Source: Dehalococcoidia bacterium (GTDB lineage Bacteria; Chloroflexota; Dehalococcoidia; Lucifugimonadales; Lucifugimonadaceae). Taken from it: a stretch of 64,000 nucleotides of DNA. The DNA lies in the NCBI GenBank assembly GCA_012959765.1, contig DUCO01000018.1:15142-79141 (forward strand), given 5' to 3'. Under the pieces are notes generated by a model, which made no database searches, was not told the DNA's origin, and saw nothing but the letters and a program-made list of their open reading frames with translations. Both the position numbers and the translations under genes were made by a program. Below are positions 45,056 to 54,144 of the stretch, in pieces (position 1 is the first letter of the stretch; each line of letters starts with the position of its first letter).

Positions 45056-46213
45056 ATGCCCGAAATAGTTCACGACATAGATTTATCTGCAATTGAGCAC
45101 CGACCCGGTCAATCGACCGATCTCGAAGCCAAGCGTTTGCGCGCCTGGAGTCGTTTGACCGACGATGAAAAAGAGTGGGTGATTGCTGCGTGGGACCTGA
45201 CGGGGATGATTCCTTCAGCTCCTGCATTTCGTGAACTGAAGAGCGCTTCTGACCGTGTGCTTTATGTGCTGGTTGGGACTGAAGAGAGCCTTACGCCGGG
45301 TGAACTGGTTTATTTGATGATCTCTCGCTGGTTCCGAAATATCGATCCTGCAACGGCTCGTGCCAAGATGGCTCAGCTTGTTGGTCAGGGTTATGCACGG
45401 TACACGGGTATTGGCCGGACTATGGCGACCGAGGCCGGACTTGAGCTCCTCGAAGAGATGGCGGCGCCCCCTCGGCAGCCTCGTGAAGGCGAATCGATGT
45501 ACCGCTCGGATGAAGATCGTCGAGAAGAGAGTCGAGATCCGCGACGTAGTTCAGGTCCACGGAAGGTTGATCGTGGAGAGTCTCCACGTTCCTCTTTTGG
45601 TGACCGAAGAGCCCCGACTGGACGATATCGTTCAGAAATTGATGAGAACGAACCGCGCCGTGAGTCACGCGATGACCGTGGCGGTAATTCGAGTGGTCCG
45701 CGCAGTGATGATCGTGGAGGCTACTCCCGAGGTCCCAGTCGAGACGACCGAGGTGGCGATTCACGAGGCCCGAGACGTGACGATCGCGGTGGCGACTCCC
45801 GAGGCCCGAGGCGAGATGACGACCGTGGCGGATATTCCCGAGGCCCAAGACGTGATGATCGCGGTGGCGACTCCCGAGGTCCAAGACGAGATGGCGATCG
45901 TGGAGGCTACTCGCGAGGCCCACGGCGTGATGATGACCGCGGTGGTTATTCACGCGGGCCAAGGCGAGACGATCGCGGTGGCGACCGAGGTGGCTACTCC
46001 GGCGGTCGTGGTCGAAACGACCGTGGTGGTTCCCCTGAGCGCGGCCGGGTCAACACTGATGGTCCGGTCATCGACGGCAATGAGCCAATGGAATACCGCG
46101 TAAACAACGATGGCCCAATTATTGACGGACGTGATCTCGGTGAGAAGCGCGAAAACACCGACGGCCCGATTATCGACGGCCGCGACAAGAAGCCTGAATC
46201 TTCAGAAGAATAG
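45056..46213 (+). CDS. RGG-repeat protein with winged-helix-like N-terminus and C-terminal TDGPIIDG repeats
   Basis: The start is placed at ATG 45056 (MPEIVHDIDLSAIEHRP, 385 residues); an upstream TTG frame lacks a ribosome site. Residues about 20-140 form a helical, winged-helix-like domain (SRLTDDEKEWVIAAWDLTG, VLVGTEESLTPGELVYL, ARAKMAQLVGQGYARYTGIG). Residues about 150-330 are disordered and hold eight to ten copies of a 12-13 residue unit DDRGG[DY]SRGPRR. Three copies of a [NT][NT]DGP[IV]IDG motif follow at the end. RGG boxes bind RNA and promote condensates in other proteins; that role here is inferred. It stands alone between convergent or divergent neighbours. Confidence 0.7.
   Translation: MPEIVHDIDLSAIEHRPGQSTDLEAKRLRAWSRLTDDEKEWVIAAWDLTGMIPSAPAFRELKSASDRVLYVLVGTEESLTPGELVYLMISRWFRNIDPATARAKMAQLVGQGYARYTGIGRTMATEAGLELLEEMAAPPRQPREGESMYRSDEDRREESRDPRRSSGPRKVDRGESPRSSFGDRRAPTGRYRSEIDENEPRRESRDDRGGNSSGPRSDDRGGYSRGPSRDDRGGDSRGPRRDDRGGDSRGPRRDDDRGGYSRGPRRDDRGGDSRGPRRDGDRGGYSRGPRRDDDRGGYSRGPRRDDRGGDRGGYSGGRGRNDRGGSPERGRVNTDGPVIDGNEPMEYRVNNDGPIIDGRDLGEKRENTDGPIIDGRDKKPESSEE
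45671..46050 (+). repeat. Tandem coding repeat (36-39 bp units) encoding RGG boxes
   Basis: The DNA repeats a GATGACCGTGGCGG...TCCCGAGGCCC-type unit of 36 or 39 bases about ten times, in frame, encoding DDRGG[DY]SRGPRR. Units of 12 and 13 codons alternate, so copy number changes would keep the frame. Confidence 0.8.
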
Positions 46214-46237
46214 GCTTCTGGCCGCTTCTAACCCTAG

Positions 46238-47002
46238 CTAGATAGAGTCCCGGTAATTCTCGGCGTTGTCCTGGGGGGCGTAGCCGATCGTCTTTTTTGC
46301 GTGGTCGGTGTTCCAGAATCGCCATGTGTTGTCGGACACTCCGTAGAAGATCTCGAAGCCGACGGGCTGCGTCAGGCACTGCGAAACCAGATGCGCAAGA
46401 TCACGGTGGCTGAGCCACGTTGCCAGCATTCGAACGCCAACTGGCTTGTTGGGGGCGTTCGCAGTTCCGATGCGCAGGCAGGCGACTTCGAGTCCAAAGT
46501 GCTCGTGATAGTAGCGGCCCGTTGCCTCGCCAAACGCCTTGCTTACGCCGTAATCGGAGTCGGGCCGGATTGGCACAAGGTGGTCGATTTGCTTGAACTC
46601 GCCGGGCGTGAGTCCTTCGTAATCACCAACTCGAATTCGGCTGTATGGCTCGTCCAACTCGAAGTTGCCGACCGCGTGATTAGAGCTGGCAAATACAACT
46701 CGCTTTACTCCGTGCTGTCGTGCTGCTTCGTAGACGTTGTGGGTCATCGAAATATTGTTCTTCAGAACGTCAGACCAGGGAGTTTCGACGGGGGCGTTGG
46801 CGCCCATGTGAACAACGGCGTCGACGTCTTCGAACGCCTTTTCCATGGATTCGTAGTTTGATCCGTCGATGATGAGAGTTGGCACATCGGGGGCGTGATC
46901 GGACGAGCGGGCGTCGAGGGCTGAAAATTCGAATGAGTCGGCGAGGGAGTTGATTAGCATCGAGCCAATTAGGCCTGATGATCCGGTGACGAGAACTTTC
47001 AT
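46238..47002 (-). CDS. NAD-dependent epimerase/dehydratase (SDR; uronate dehydrogenase-like)
   Basis: The start is placed at ATG 47002 (MKVLVTGSSGLIGSML, 254 residues); an upstream ATG adds 11 basic residues. The Rossmann GxxGxxG is TGSSGLIG, followed by VVHMGANAP, VVFASSNHAVG and the catalytic Tyr-x3-Lys in DYGVSKAFGE. RIGTANAP and the short length suit the uronate dehydrogenase branch, which oxidises hexuronates to aldaro-lactones. That would feed the enolase-type dehydratases elsewhere in the window. It converges with the RGG gene. Confidence 0.85.
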   Translation of the reverse strand: MKVLVTGSSGLIGSMLINSLADSFEFSALDARSSDHAPDVPTLIIDGSNYESMEKAFEDVDAVVHMGANAPVETPWSDVLKNNISMTHNVYEAARQHGVKRVVFASSNHAVGNFELDEPYSRIRVGDYEGLTPGEFKQIDHLVPIRPDSDYGVSKAFGEATGRYYHEHFGLEVACLRIGTANAPNKPVGVRMLATWLSHRDLAHLVSQCLTQPVGFEIFYGVSDNTWRFWNTDHAKKTIGYAPQDNAENYRDSI

Positions 47003-47127
47003 TTTGGTTTGAACCTTTGATTTTCGATTGGCCATTGTTGATGACTGGATAATACTTGTCGGAATGATGATGCAAACGATATTGACGTCTTGATTACGCC
47101 ATATGGTGATGGATTAGCGGGGTTTTT

Positions 47128-47628
47128 ATGGGCTTGGTAGCGCAAGACTGCGTGGAATATCAGTTCGAAGACGCTGGTCAGAGCTGGCTCATATCGTGGT
47201 GGCCCCCGGAGCAGGTTCCGTCTGGCGAATGGCATGGATCGGGCGCAATCTGTTTGAGTGAGAATGATGAAGTAGTCATCATCAGCCAGGATGGCAAAAA
47301 ATGGGAGCTACCAGCCGGTAGACCCGAAGGTGATGAGGATTGGCGGGCGACTCTCGATCGTGAATTGCTCGAAGAAGCCTGTGCCACTGTCGACAGCGCA
47401 ACTCTCTTAGGGTTTGCTCAGGGGCGGTGTATTTCCGGGCATGAAGAAGGGCTGGTGCTCGTGCGTTCCCGCTGGATTGCGCATGTGACTATCCATGAGT
47501 GGAAGCCGGAATACGAGGTTCTCTATCGTTCGTTGGTTGCGAAAAATACTGTTGTGGAGTCTCTGGATTTTCCTGCTGGACTTGAGCCGATATATGCTCG
47601 TTGGTTTCAGGAAGCCGAGGTTGACTAA
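47128..47628 (+). CDS. Nudix hydrolase
   Basis: The 166-residue protein has a complete Nudix box with spacing G-x5-E-x7-REUxEE (GRPEGDEDWRATLDRELLEEA), so it should bind Mg and hydrolyse a nucleoside diphosphate-linked compound. The N-terminal part is Trp-rich (SWLISWWPPEQVPSGEWHG). It is divergent from the epimerase gene (125-base gap). In contrast with the broken Nudix gene at 9782-10270, all catalytic residues are present. Confidence 0.85.
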   Translation: MGLVAQDCVEYQFEDAGQSWLISWWPPEQVPSGEWHGSGAICLSENDEVVIISQDGKKWELPAGRPEGDEDWRATLDRELLEEACATVDSATLLGFAQGRCISGHEEGLVLVRSRWIAHVTIHEWKPEYEVLYRSLVAKNTVVESLDFPAGLEPIYARWFQEAEVD

Positions 47629-48039
47629 ACACGTTAGTCCACTAGTAAAACATGCCTCGAAACGGTAATGTCGAACGAGGTTTTCACAAGGTTCATCACG
47701 TCACACTGCCCGTAATCTCACCTGCGACACGTAATGAATGATAGCCTTGCTGCAGGACGGTAGTGCACATGGGAGCGCAGCCGGACCAGCCCCCGACGCG
47801 CTCCTGCACTACTGTCTTTTATTTTAAGGTTTATTCCGATTGTCTGATGCTGCGAGCGACATCGCTTGCGATTTGTGCATCTCCTTTTTTTCTGTTGAGG
47901 CGCTGAAAGATTCTGAGGATTCACAGGTCGCACGCGAGGTGGCGCTGGTTGGGTGAGGTGGTGGCTCCGAACTCGAACTTCCCGAATCCCGTTCTCAGGA
48001 TCGGCGCAATTTGGTGGGCGGTTTTTCTAGTATGAAGAT
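47629..48039. other. Gene-free gap holding a long hairpin
   Basis: This 411-base gap between the Nudix and antiporter genes contains the hairpin at 47756-47825 and a smaller GCGAGCGA/TCGCTTGC inverted repeat near 47850-47870. The remainder shows no open frame with coding character. Confidence 0.5.
47756..47825 (+). terminator. Very long terminator-like hairpin or small structured RNA
   Basis: GACGGTAGTGCA (47756-47767) pairs with TGCACTACTGTC (47805-47816) over 12 bases. Inside it, GGAGCGC (47772-47778) pairs with GCGCTCC (47798-47804) over seven, leaving a 19-base loop and a CATG bulge on one side. TTTTATTTT follows. The stem is far longer than needed for an intrinsic terminator, and it sits 127 bases beyond the Nudix stop. 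It may be the 3' end of a small RNA. Confidence 0.65.
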
Positions 48040-49830
48040 GTGCACTCAGGAGATTTTGTACGAGACTTTGCGCTGATCATGGTTGCCGCAGCCGCGGCCT
48101 TGATCGTCTTCCGACTACTTCGGCAACCGCCGATCCTCGGGTATCTGCTCGCGGGCGTGCTCGTAGGCCCGTTCGCGCTGCAAGGTCGCTTCGTCGCCGA
48201 TACCCAAACTGTTTCACTGGTCGCTGAAGTCGGACTTGTCGTCCTGCTTTTCTCGCTTGGCGTTGAGTTCGGGTGGGAGCGAATTCGCAAGGTTGGATTC
48301 CGGGTTGTGATCATCGGCGCAGTTGAGATCGCCGCGATGATTTCGCTTGGTTACTTTTTAGGTCGAGCGCTTGGGTGGAGTGCCACAACGTCGATATATC
48401 TGGGTGCAGCGCTGGCGTTTTCGAGTTCCGCCGTGCTGGTGAGTATCCTGCGTGAAAACGGCCAGCTGATGACGTTGCGAGGTCAGCTGGTTGTTGGCGT
48501 TCTGGTTGTTGAAGACTTCGTCGCAGTGGTGTTGCTGGCGGTGTTTGCAGGGTATGCGAGCCAAGAAGATGGCGGAGCAGTTCAGGTCTGGCCGATCGTT
48601 ATGAAGATGACTGTCTTCGCGGTTGGAGCACTCGTATTTGGCACATTGCTGACGCCTCGCATAATGGATTTGTTGGACTATTTGAAGTCACGTGAAACGC
48701 TGCTGATCGGCAGTTTGGGACTGTGTTTCGGAGTGGGATTGCTTGCTCGCGAGATGGGGCTTTCTGCTGGGGCGGGCGCTTTCCTGATTGGAACGGTGCT
48801 TGGCGATACGAGGCATAGGGATCAAATCGCACGAGTCATTGCCCCGGTTCGTGACGTATTCGCAGCGTTGTTCTTCGTTTCGATCGGCATGCTGGTGAAC
48901 ATGGGCGATGTGCCGGAGTATTTCGGAACAGTACTGATCGTTACGGGCGTGCTTGTGGCAGGAAAGGTTCTTGCTGCGACAGCCGGAACGTTCCTAACTG
49001 GTCACGACGGCGAGGCGTCGTTGGGAGTCGGAACCGCGATGCCGCAGCCGGGTGAGTTTTCGCTGGCGATCGCACGTTCAGGCAGCGAGCATGCCGCCGT
49101 CGGAGCGCAGCTGTACCCGGTCGTGATTATTAGCACGCTAATGTCGTCGTTTATCTACCCGTTCGTATTCAAGTCTTCTGGCTTGATCGGCTCGGTATTC
49201 GGTTGGGTATTGCCTGACCGTGCCAAGCGAAAGGCGGCTGGATTTTCGAGAACGATTGATACAGCTCGCCGAGCGATGGCGCCTGCGAAACCCGCACCTC
49301 ACGATCTGGTTCGGGGTGTGCGATCGACTGCTGTTAGCTTTGGAATTATCGGGTTGGTTATCGTTGCCGGAGTGCTTACTTTAAATGTCGGCACGAATCT
49401 TACGAGCGAATTTGGAATTTCGGCCGATCTTATTGGCGTTGCGATTCTGGCTTCAGTTGTCACGTTGGCGGTTCCGGCTGGGATCGTGTTGTGGCGGGTT
49501 CTCGCCGATTTGAGCGTAGTGTTTGCTCGACGTGCTTTTGTTCGGTTCAATGTGACCAGAGGTCTTCAAGTTGCTGATGTGGCGAGCACGGTGATTGTGA
49601 GTGTGCTGCTACTGATTGCCGGCGTGTGGTTGGTGACTCAGCTGCTTGAGGTGATGCCGGTTGCCGACATGACGTCGCCGCTGCCTGCGTTGATTATGGC
49701 GCTGAGTGCTGCGGTGACGGCGACTCTTGCCATGAAGATCCATTCACAGATGGACAAGACGTTCAGGCGGACGCTGCTTGGGGATGGGCCGGGCGAGGCG
49801 AGTGGGGATTCGGAACCTTCGGACGCCTAA
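48040..49830 (+). CDS. CPA2-family cation:proton antiporter (KefB-like, no TrkA domain)
   Basis: The 596-residue protein starts at GTG 48040. It has about 12 membrane helices in the antiporter domain (RQPPILGYLLAGVLVGP, FSLGVEFGWERIRKVG, FSSSAVLVSIL, LVVEDFVAVVLLAV, SAGAGAFLIGTVLGDTRH) and a C-terminal third with three to four more helices. The LxxEDF segment carries the ion-binding acidic pair of the family. No cytosolic RCK/TrkA-N domain follows, so regulation must differ from KefB/C. It probably exchanges Na+ or K+ for protons. Confidence 0.88.
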   Translation: MHSGDFVRDFALIMVAAAAALIVFRLLRQPPILGYLLAGVLVGPFALQGRFVADTQTVSLVAEVGLVVLLFSLGVEFGWERIRKVGFRVVIIGAVEIAAMISLGYFLGRALGWSATTSIYLGAALAFSSSAVLVSILRENGQLMTLRGQLVVGVLVVEDFVAVVLLAVFAGYASQEDGGAVQVWPIVMKMTVFAVGALVFGTLLTPRIMDLLDYLKSRETLLIGSLGLCFGVGLLAREMGLSAGAGAFLIGTVLGDTRHRDQIARVIAPVRDVFAALFFVSIGMLVNMGDVPEYFGTVLIVTGVLVAGKVLAATAGTFLTGHDGEASLGVGTAMPQPGEFSLAIARSGSEHAAVGAQLYPVVIISTLMSSFIYPFVFKSSGLIGSVFGWVLPDRAKRKAAGFSRTIDTARRAMAPAKPAPHDLVRGVRSTAVSFGIIGLVIVAGVLTLNVGTNLTSEFGISADLIGVAILASVVTLAVPAGIVLWRVLADLSVVFARRAFVRFNVTRGLQVADVASTVIVSVLLLIAGVWLVTQLLEVMPVADMTSPLPALIMALSAAVTATLAMKIHSQMDKTFRRTLLGDGPGEASGDSEPSDA

Positions 49831-50022
49831 CGGCCTGCGGATCAGGTGCCGGTTCAAAACGCATGTAAAGGGGTTGGGATTGTTTGAGCAGGGTGTAGGT
49901 AACGCGCTATCCCGATGGTGGATGTCACGCTTTTTGATGACCGTTCCAGGTGATACCAATACAGTATTCGGATTCATTAAATATTTTCTGACCTTGATTC
50001 GCCTTGAGCGAGAGGACACGGC

Positions 50023-50418
50023 ATGGCTGACGATCGCGCCCTGATAATTGAACTTGAAGAACGGTTTGTTGAGGCTACGAATAAATCCGATATTCAAGAG
50101 TTCGACGATCTGTTTACCGAAGACGCGGTGCTGATGCTGCCGGATCGTCCGGCTGTGAGCACACGCGAGACGATCGTTGCACATCAACGAGAGTTTTTTC
50201 GCTCGATCAGGGCTCGACTTGTTTCAGTCATTGCTGAGATTGAAGTTTTCGAAACGTTGGTCTACGTACGGGGTGCGTTCAACTACTCGATGGAGCCGAA
50301 GTTGGGTGGAGAGCCGGTTGTGATGAAGGGCAAGTACATCAATCTGTACAAACGGGATGAGATGGACGAGTGGCGGATCTGGCGCAGCATCAACAACATC
50401 GACCACCCGCAGGACTAG
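50023..50418 (+). CDS. SnoaL / DUF4440-like NTF2-fold protein
   Basis: The 131-residue protein has the alpha-beta cone pattern: an N-terminal helix IELEERFVEATNKSDIQEFDDLFTEDAVLMLP, then strands VSVIAEIEVFETLVYVRGAFN and a C-terminal EWRIWRSINNID strand pair. The family includes ketosteroid isomerase-like enzymes and small ligand-binding proteins; the active residues cannot be assigned. It has its own gap of 192 bases after the antiporter. Confidence 0.75.
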   Translation: MADDRALIIELEERFVEATNKSDIQEFDDLFTEDAVLMLPDRPAVSTRETIVAHQREFFRSIRARLVSVIAEIEVFETLVYVRGAFNYSMEPKLGGEPVVMKGKYINLYKRDEMDEWRIWRSINNIDHPQD

Positions 50419-50442
50419 CCAGGTTTGGTACAGATAAAGCGA

Positions 50443-50838
50443 TTAATCGAATCGTGACTCCGCTTCAGTAACATCGACGAAGTTTGCACAGCGGATGATC
50501 GTCGATAGGCCCCAGTTGCCGTCTTCGATTTCGAATCCGTATCTTATCCACGGTTCGATGGACTTGGCACGTGCATAAAGCCTGATGAGCAGCGAGCTTA
50601 GGCTGCCGACACTGATCATTTCTGCGATTTCATCGTGGCTCGGCAGGGCATGACCGGTCGCCTCGAGGGCTGACAGGTAGCTGTCGAGCAGGTCGGCGTA
50701 TGTGGCTTGATCAGACTCACGCACCGATGTGCCGATGAAGTACGCAACATCAGTGAACACCGGCCACGATGTTGCTCGTTGCCAGTCGAAGATCACTGCT
50801 TCCTGATGACCGTCTGATTCGAGTATTGCGATCTCCTC
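50443..50838 (-). pseudogene. C-terminal fragment of an aminoglycoside phosphotransferase-like kinase
   Basis: The minus-strand frame reads EEIAILESDGHQEAVIFDWQRATSWPVFTDVAYFI and on to the stop at 50443. This matches the end of the APH/choline-kinase fold, with the DxD-type metal Asp in IFDWQ. The Brenner HGDxxxxN loop and N-lobe are missing. Sequence upstream of about 50838 belongs to a TetR gene on the other strand, so the kinase is truncated by a junction. A GTG at 50796 could start a 117-residue remnant, but it would be inactive. Confidence 0.7.
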
Positions 50839-50839
50839 G

Positions 50840-51208
50840 GCAGGAAACGACCCATTCGACCGGCTGGCGGCGCTAGCCCGGTCCTATGTTCGATATGGCA
50901 TCGAAAGCAGGGGGTGCTATAGGCTGATGTTTGGTGAGCACATGATTGAGCTTGCCGAATTCGAAGAAGTCGTTGCAGCAGGACGCCCAACACGTCAGCT
51001 ACTTCAGCAGATAGTCGCCGAATGTGTTCCCAGCGATGACGAATATGCCCAAACCGTCGAGCACACCGCTTGGTCGCTGGTTCACGGCGTGACGAGCTTG
51101 TTGACTGAAAACGAGATTCGGTTCGGGCCCGATACTTCGAAAGCTGAGAAACTGATCAACGACTCAATCCGCATGTTAATCTCCGGAATTCGAGCCGAGC
51201 TGGCATAG
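50840..51208 (+). pseudogene. C-terminal fragment of a TetR-family regulator
   Basis: From about 50840 the plus frame reads DPFDRLAALARSYVRYGIES and RGCYRLMFGEHMIEL, then QTVEHTAWSLVHGVTSLLTE, the ligand-binding C-terminal domain of TetR (WHG-like group). The N-terminal helix-turn-helix is absent; upstream bases belong to the kinase fragment on the opposite strand. The ATG at 50927 could express 93 residues without DNA-binding. It is the partner in the truncation junction near 50832-50845. Confidence 0.7.
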
Positions 51209-51262
51209 ATTGAATCAATCTCAATAGCGCACGTCACCCCGGTCACTTCGTATACTCAATAC

Positions 51263-52252
51263 ATGTTTATTGGCAATGTCGAAGTAAAAGGGCTGGCACG
51301 GCTCGCCCCCATGGCTGGAATCTCGAACGCTGCGTACCGTACGGTGGCGCGAGAGTGCGGTAGCGCGCTCACGACCAGCGAAGAGATCGATGCGACGGGT
51401 TTGACCCGCATGAACGCAAAGACTCGATACGACATCGCGAAGTACCTGCCCGAAGAAAAGCCAATCGCACTGCAAATTCTGGGGGCTGAAGCTGAGTATC
51501 TTGTTCCCGGCGCACAGTGGCTGCAGGATCAGGGCGCCGACATCATCGATCTGAACATGGGTTGCCCGGTTCAGAAGATCACGAAGACCGGTCGTGGCTC
51601 AGCGATGATGAAAGATGTTGCAAAGACCGCCAAAATTCTTGAAGCGATGCGCAAAGTTCTAACGGTGCCGTTCACGATCAAGATTCGCAGTGGATGGGAC
51701 GAAAAGCATCTCAACGCCGTCGAAGTATCGAAGATGGCCGAAGACGTTGGTGTCGACGCAATCACGGTTCATCCGCGCACCCGATCGCAGCAGTTCACTG
51801 GACTCTCCAAGTGGGAGATGATCTCGCAGGTCGTCGATGCCGTGAATATTCCAATTACGGGTAATGGCGACGTGAAGTCGATGTCGGACGCCCGCCGAAT
51901 GTCGGCTGAAACTGGCGTCGAGTCGGCGATGATCGGTCGCGCAGCGATGGGTGCTCCGTGGGTGTTCGACGAATCGTTCGAAGACCTATCGCCAGAAGGC
52001 AAGTACGACTACCAGACCCGCGTTATCAACCGCCACATGCCGCTCATCATGGAGCACTTTCCTGAGAAGGTCGGGCTCATTCAGATGCAGCGCCACCTAT
52101 CTTGGTACGCCGGCGGTCGTGATCGAGTTCGGTCGTTCAGGGTCGAGCTATTTGGTGCCCGAAGCTACGAAGAAACCCGTGACGTATTCGACCGGTACTG
52201 GGCATCCGTCGACCCGGCCGTTTCGCAGCAGCCGAACATGGCTGCTGTTTAG
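51263..52252 (+). CDS. dusB: tRNA-dihydrouridine synthase (DusB-like)
   Basis: The 329-residue flavin barrel enzyme has LAPMAGISNAAYR at the N-terminus and the catalytic Cys101 in DLNMGCPVQKITKTGRGSAMM. FTIKIRSGWDEKHLNA, ITVHPRTRSQQFTG and IGRAAMGAPWVF follow. It reduces uridine in the tRNA D-loop using FMN and NADPH. It lies 54 bases after the TetR fragment and is intact. Confidence 0.92.
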   Translation: MFIGNVEVKGLARLAPMAGISNAAYRTVARECGSALTTSEEIDATGLTRMNAKTRYDIAKYLPEEKPIALQILGAEAEYLVPGAQWLQDQGADIIDLNMGCPVQKITKTGRGSAMMKDVAKTAKILEAMRKVLTVPFTIKIRSGWDEKHLNAVEVSKMAEDVGVDAITVHPRTRSQQFTGLSKWEMISQVVDAVNIPITGNGDVKSMSDARRMSAETGVESAMIGRAAMGAPWVFDESFEDLSPEGKYDYQTRVINRHMPLIMEHFPEKVGLIQMQRHLSWYAGGRDRVRSFRVELFGARSYEETRDVFDRYWASVDPAVSQQPNMAAV

Positions 52253-52284
52253 CAGCGCGCACCACTGGCGACTCTTAAAAGTCG

Positions 52285-52371
52285 CTAAAAGTTCCAGATT
52301 ATCTGGATCATCAATAGCAGAATGATGATCATTATCGTAGCTGCAGCTGGGACTACTATAAGTCTGCCCAT
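52285..52371 (-). CDS. Possible 28-residue single-span membrane peptide
   Basis: ATG 52371 to TAG 52285 encodes MGRLIVVPAAATIMIIILLL and eight more residues ending IIWNF, nearly all hydrophobic. The frame extends upstream without a start codon as a basic stretch (RLGKPKTRY). It lies in the 288-base gap between dusB and the sulfatase and ends by a GCGACT/AGTCGC hairpin. Chance is not excluded. Confidence 0.25.
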   Translation of the reverse strand: MGRLIVVPAAATIMIIILLLMIQIIWNF

Positions 52372-52540
52372 ATAACGAGTCTTGGGCTTTCCCAGCCGAT
52401 ACTGATTCCCAGTCTCTAAGTGCTAGCTACACACTTTGCGTTGCGTGATTGTTGGCTCGGCGCGCTCGGACGACGTGCGCGTCCCCGCACCAGATCCTTC
52501 GACTCCGATGACTCCGCTCAGGAAACGGAAGTCACCCCGC

Positions 52541-54013
52541 TCACACCGTCGGCAACGGCATGTCGTCGCCTGTTTCGTCCTGCCAGATGCGTATGCGTGC
52601 AGCCATCTGCCGAATACGGTCTTTGTGCTCCGGTTTATCGAACACATTCTCCAACTCAGCAGGATCAATATTCAGGTCGTACAGCTCGCACTGATCACCC
52701 GGCGACAGGTTTAACTTCCAGCGATCGCCCGTCACAACACCCCGCCACGGAATCGACACCATACGGTTGATCTCAGGTGAACCAAGATTCCTGTCGCCCA
52801 TGCCGTTCCACTGGATGAACACATCGTTGTCGGAAAGATCCTCGTCACCCCGCAGCACAGGTCGCAACGACTTGCCTTCGAGGTGATCTGGAATTTCGCT
52901 ACCTGAAAGATCCAGCAACGTAGGCACCAAATCCACCTGCCCAATCGATCCTGCGATGCGTGTCTGCTGGTTGTTGTTCAGCCACGGCACGTACATCAGG
53001 AACGGCACGTTAGAAGCCTCTTCATAAAGCGACCGCTTCTCAAGCATCCCGTGATCGCCAGCCATCTCGCCGTGCTCGCTCGTGAACACGATTATGGTGT
53101 GGTCGGCCTGCCCGCTAGCTTCCAGAGCTTCAAAAATAACCCCAAGCTGATTATCAACCAGAGTCACGTTCGCAAAGTACTGCGCCCGTAATTTACGAAA
53201 ACCTTCTTCAGTAGACGTGTCGTGAAGATCACCACCGGCCTCGCCAAGCGGGTTGTTACCGCCACCCATGTAGTAATCCGACCGCAATTTATTCACAAGC
53301 GATCCCGAATCAGGCCGCTTTCTGAATCCGGGTCCCACCTCGATCTCATCAGGATCGTAAAGGTCATTCAGGGGACCTGTGTACGGCGGGTGTGGCTCGA
53401 AGAAGTTCACGTAAAGCAGCCACGGCTGATCGGCGTGTCGACCCTCCGGGTAATCACGAATGAAATTAGAAGCCGTGTGGCCTAGGAACGCTGCTTGTGT
53501 CTGCTCCTCAGTTAGTTCGGCGCCACCGACCCATCCCTCGTAAGAAATCGTCATCGAAGGCGGCTCAACACCGTGATCGCGGAGCCACTTGTTGTACGGC
53601 GCCTCCTGGTATCGATACTCCTTGCGAGTAATCCGCACCCGCTGAAAATCCTCAACGGCCTCCCACGTATCGAACCCGTGCTGAGCCGTCATATCGTCGC
53701 CCAAATGCCACTTGCCCATGTGGGCGTTGTAGTACTCGTCGGAAATCATGTCGCCAATGGTCGGAATGTCACGAGAAAGCGGAATATTGTTGCGCTGAAG
53801 ACCGGTTCCGTACGGGTACAGCCCCGTCATGATCGACGCGCGAGCGGGGGTGCAAACAGGCTGCGTAACGTAAGTGTTCTCGAACACGAAGCTCTTATCG
53901 GCTAGGTGATCGATATTTGGTGTTTTGATCCAGTTGTTGCCGTACGCACGCATCGAATCTCGACGCTGCTGGTCGGTGAGAATGAACAGAATATTGGGCT
54001 TGCGATCTTGCAT
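52541..54013 (-). CDS. Sulfatase (formylglycine-dependent, type I)
   Basis: The 490-residue alkaline-phosphatase-superfamily enzyme has the N-terminal metal motif NILFILTDQQRRDSM and the formylglycine site Cys54-Thr-Pro-Ala-Arg (CTPARAS). MGKWHLGDD and FTSEHGEMAGDHGML also fit the family. No signal peptide is visible, so it may act in the cytoplasm. Substrates could be choline-sulfate-like small esters or sulfated sugars. It needs a formylglycine-generating enzyme, not found here. Confidence 0.9.
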   Translation of the reverse strand: MQDRKPNILFILTDQQRRDSMRAYGNNWIKTPNIDHLADKSFVFENTYVTQPVCTPARASIMTGLYPYGTGLQRNNIPLSRDIPTIGDMISDEYYNAHMGKWHLGDDMTAQHGFDTWEAVEDFQRVRITRKEYRYQEAPYNKWLRDHGVEPPSMTISYEGWVGGAELTEEQTQAAFLGHTASNFIRDYPEGRHADQPWLLYVNFFEPHPPYTGPLNDLYDPDEIEVGPGFRKRPDSGSLVNKLRSDYYMGGGNNPLGEAGGDLHDTSTEEGFRKLRAQYFANVTLVDNQLGVIFEALEASGQADHTIIVFTSEHGEMAGDHGMLEKRSLYEEASNVPFLMYVPWLNNNQQTRIAGSIGQVDLVPTLLDLSGSEIPDHLEGKSLRPVLRGDEDLSDNDVFIQWNGMGDRNLGSPEINRMVSIPWRGVVTGDRWKLNLSPGDQCELYDLNIDPAELENVFDKPEHKDRIRQMAARIRIWQDETGDDMPLPTV

Positions 54014-54144
54014 TGGTTCCCTTTGCCTGCACTTTGCGGCGAAATTTGGGTGTACGAAAATTTGGGTATGCGGGTGTTACCAGCCACCGGAAGGGTACGG
54101 CATCACCGCTCGCGCGCAACTCCATGCGAGGCTAATCTCTGATT

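Noticed and set aside
45671-46050. Regular repeats as a CRISPR array
   Set aside because: Units are contiguous, in frame and encode RGG boxes; there are no unique spacers of constant length.
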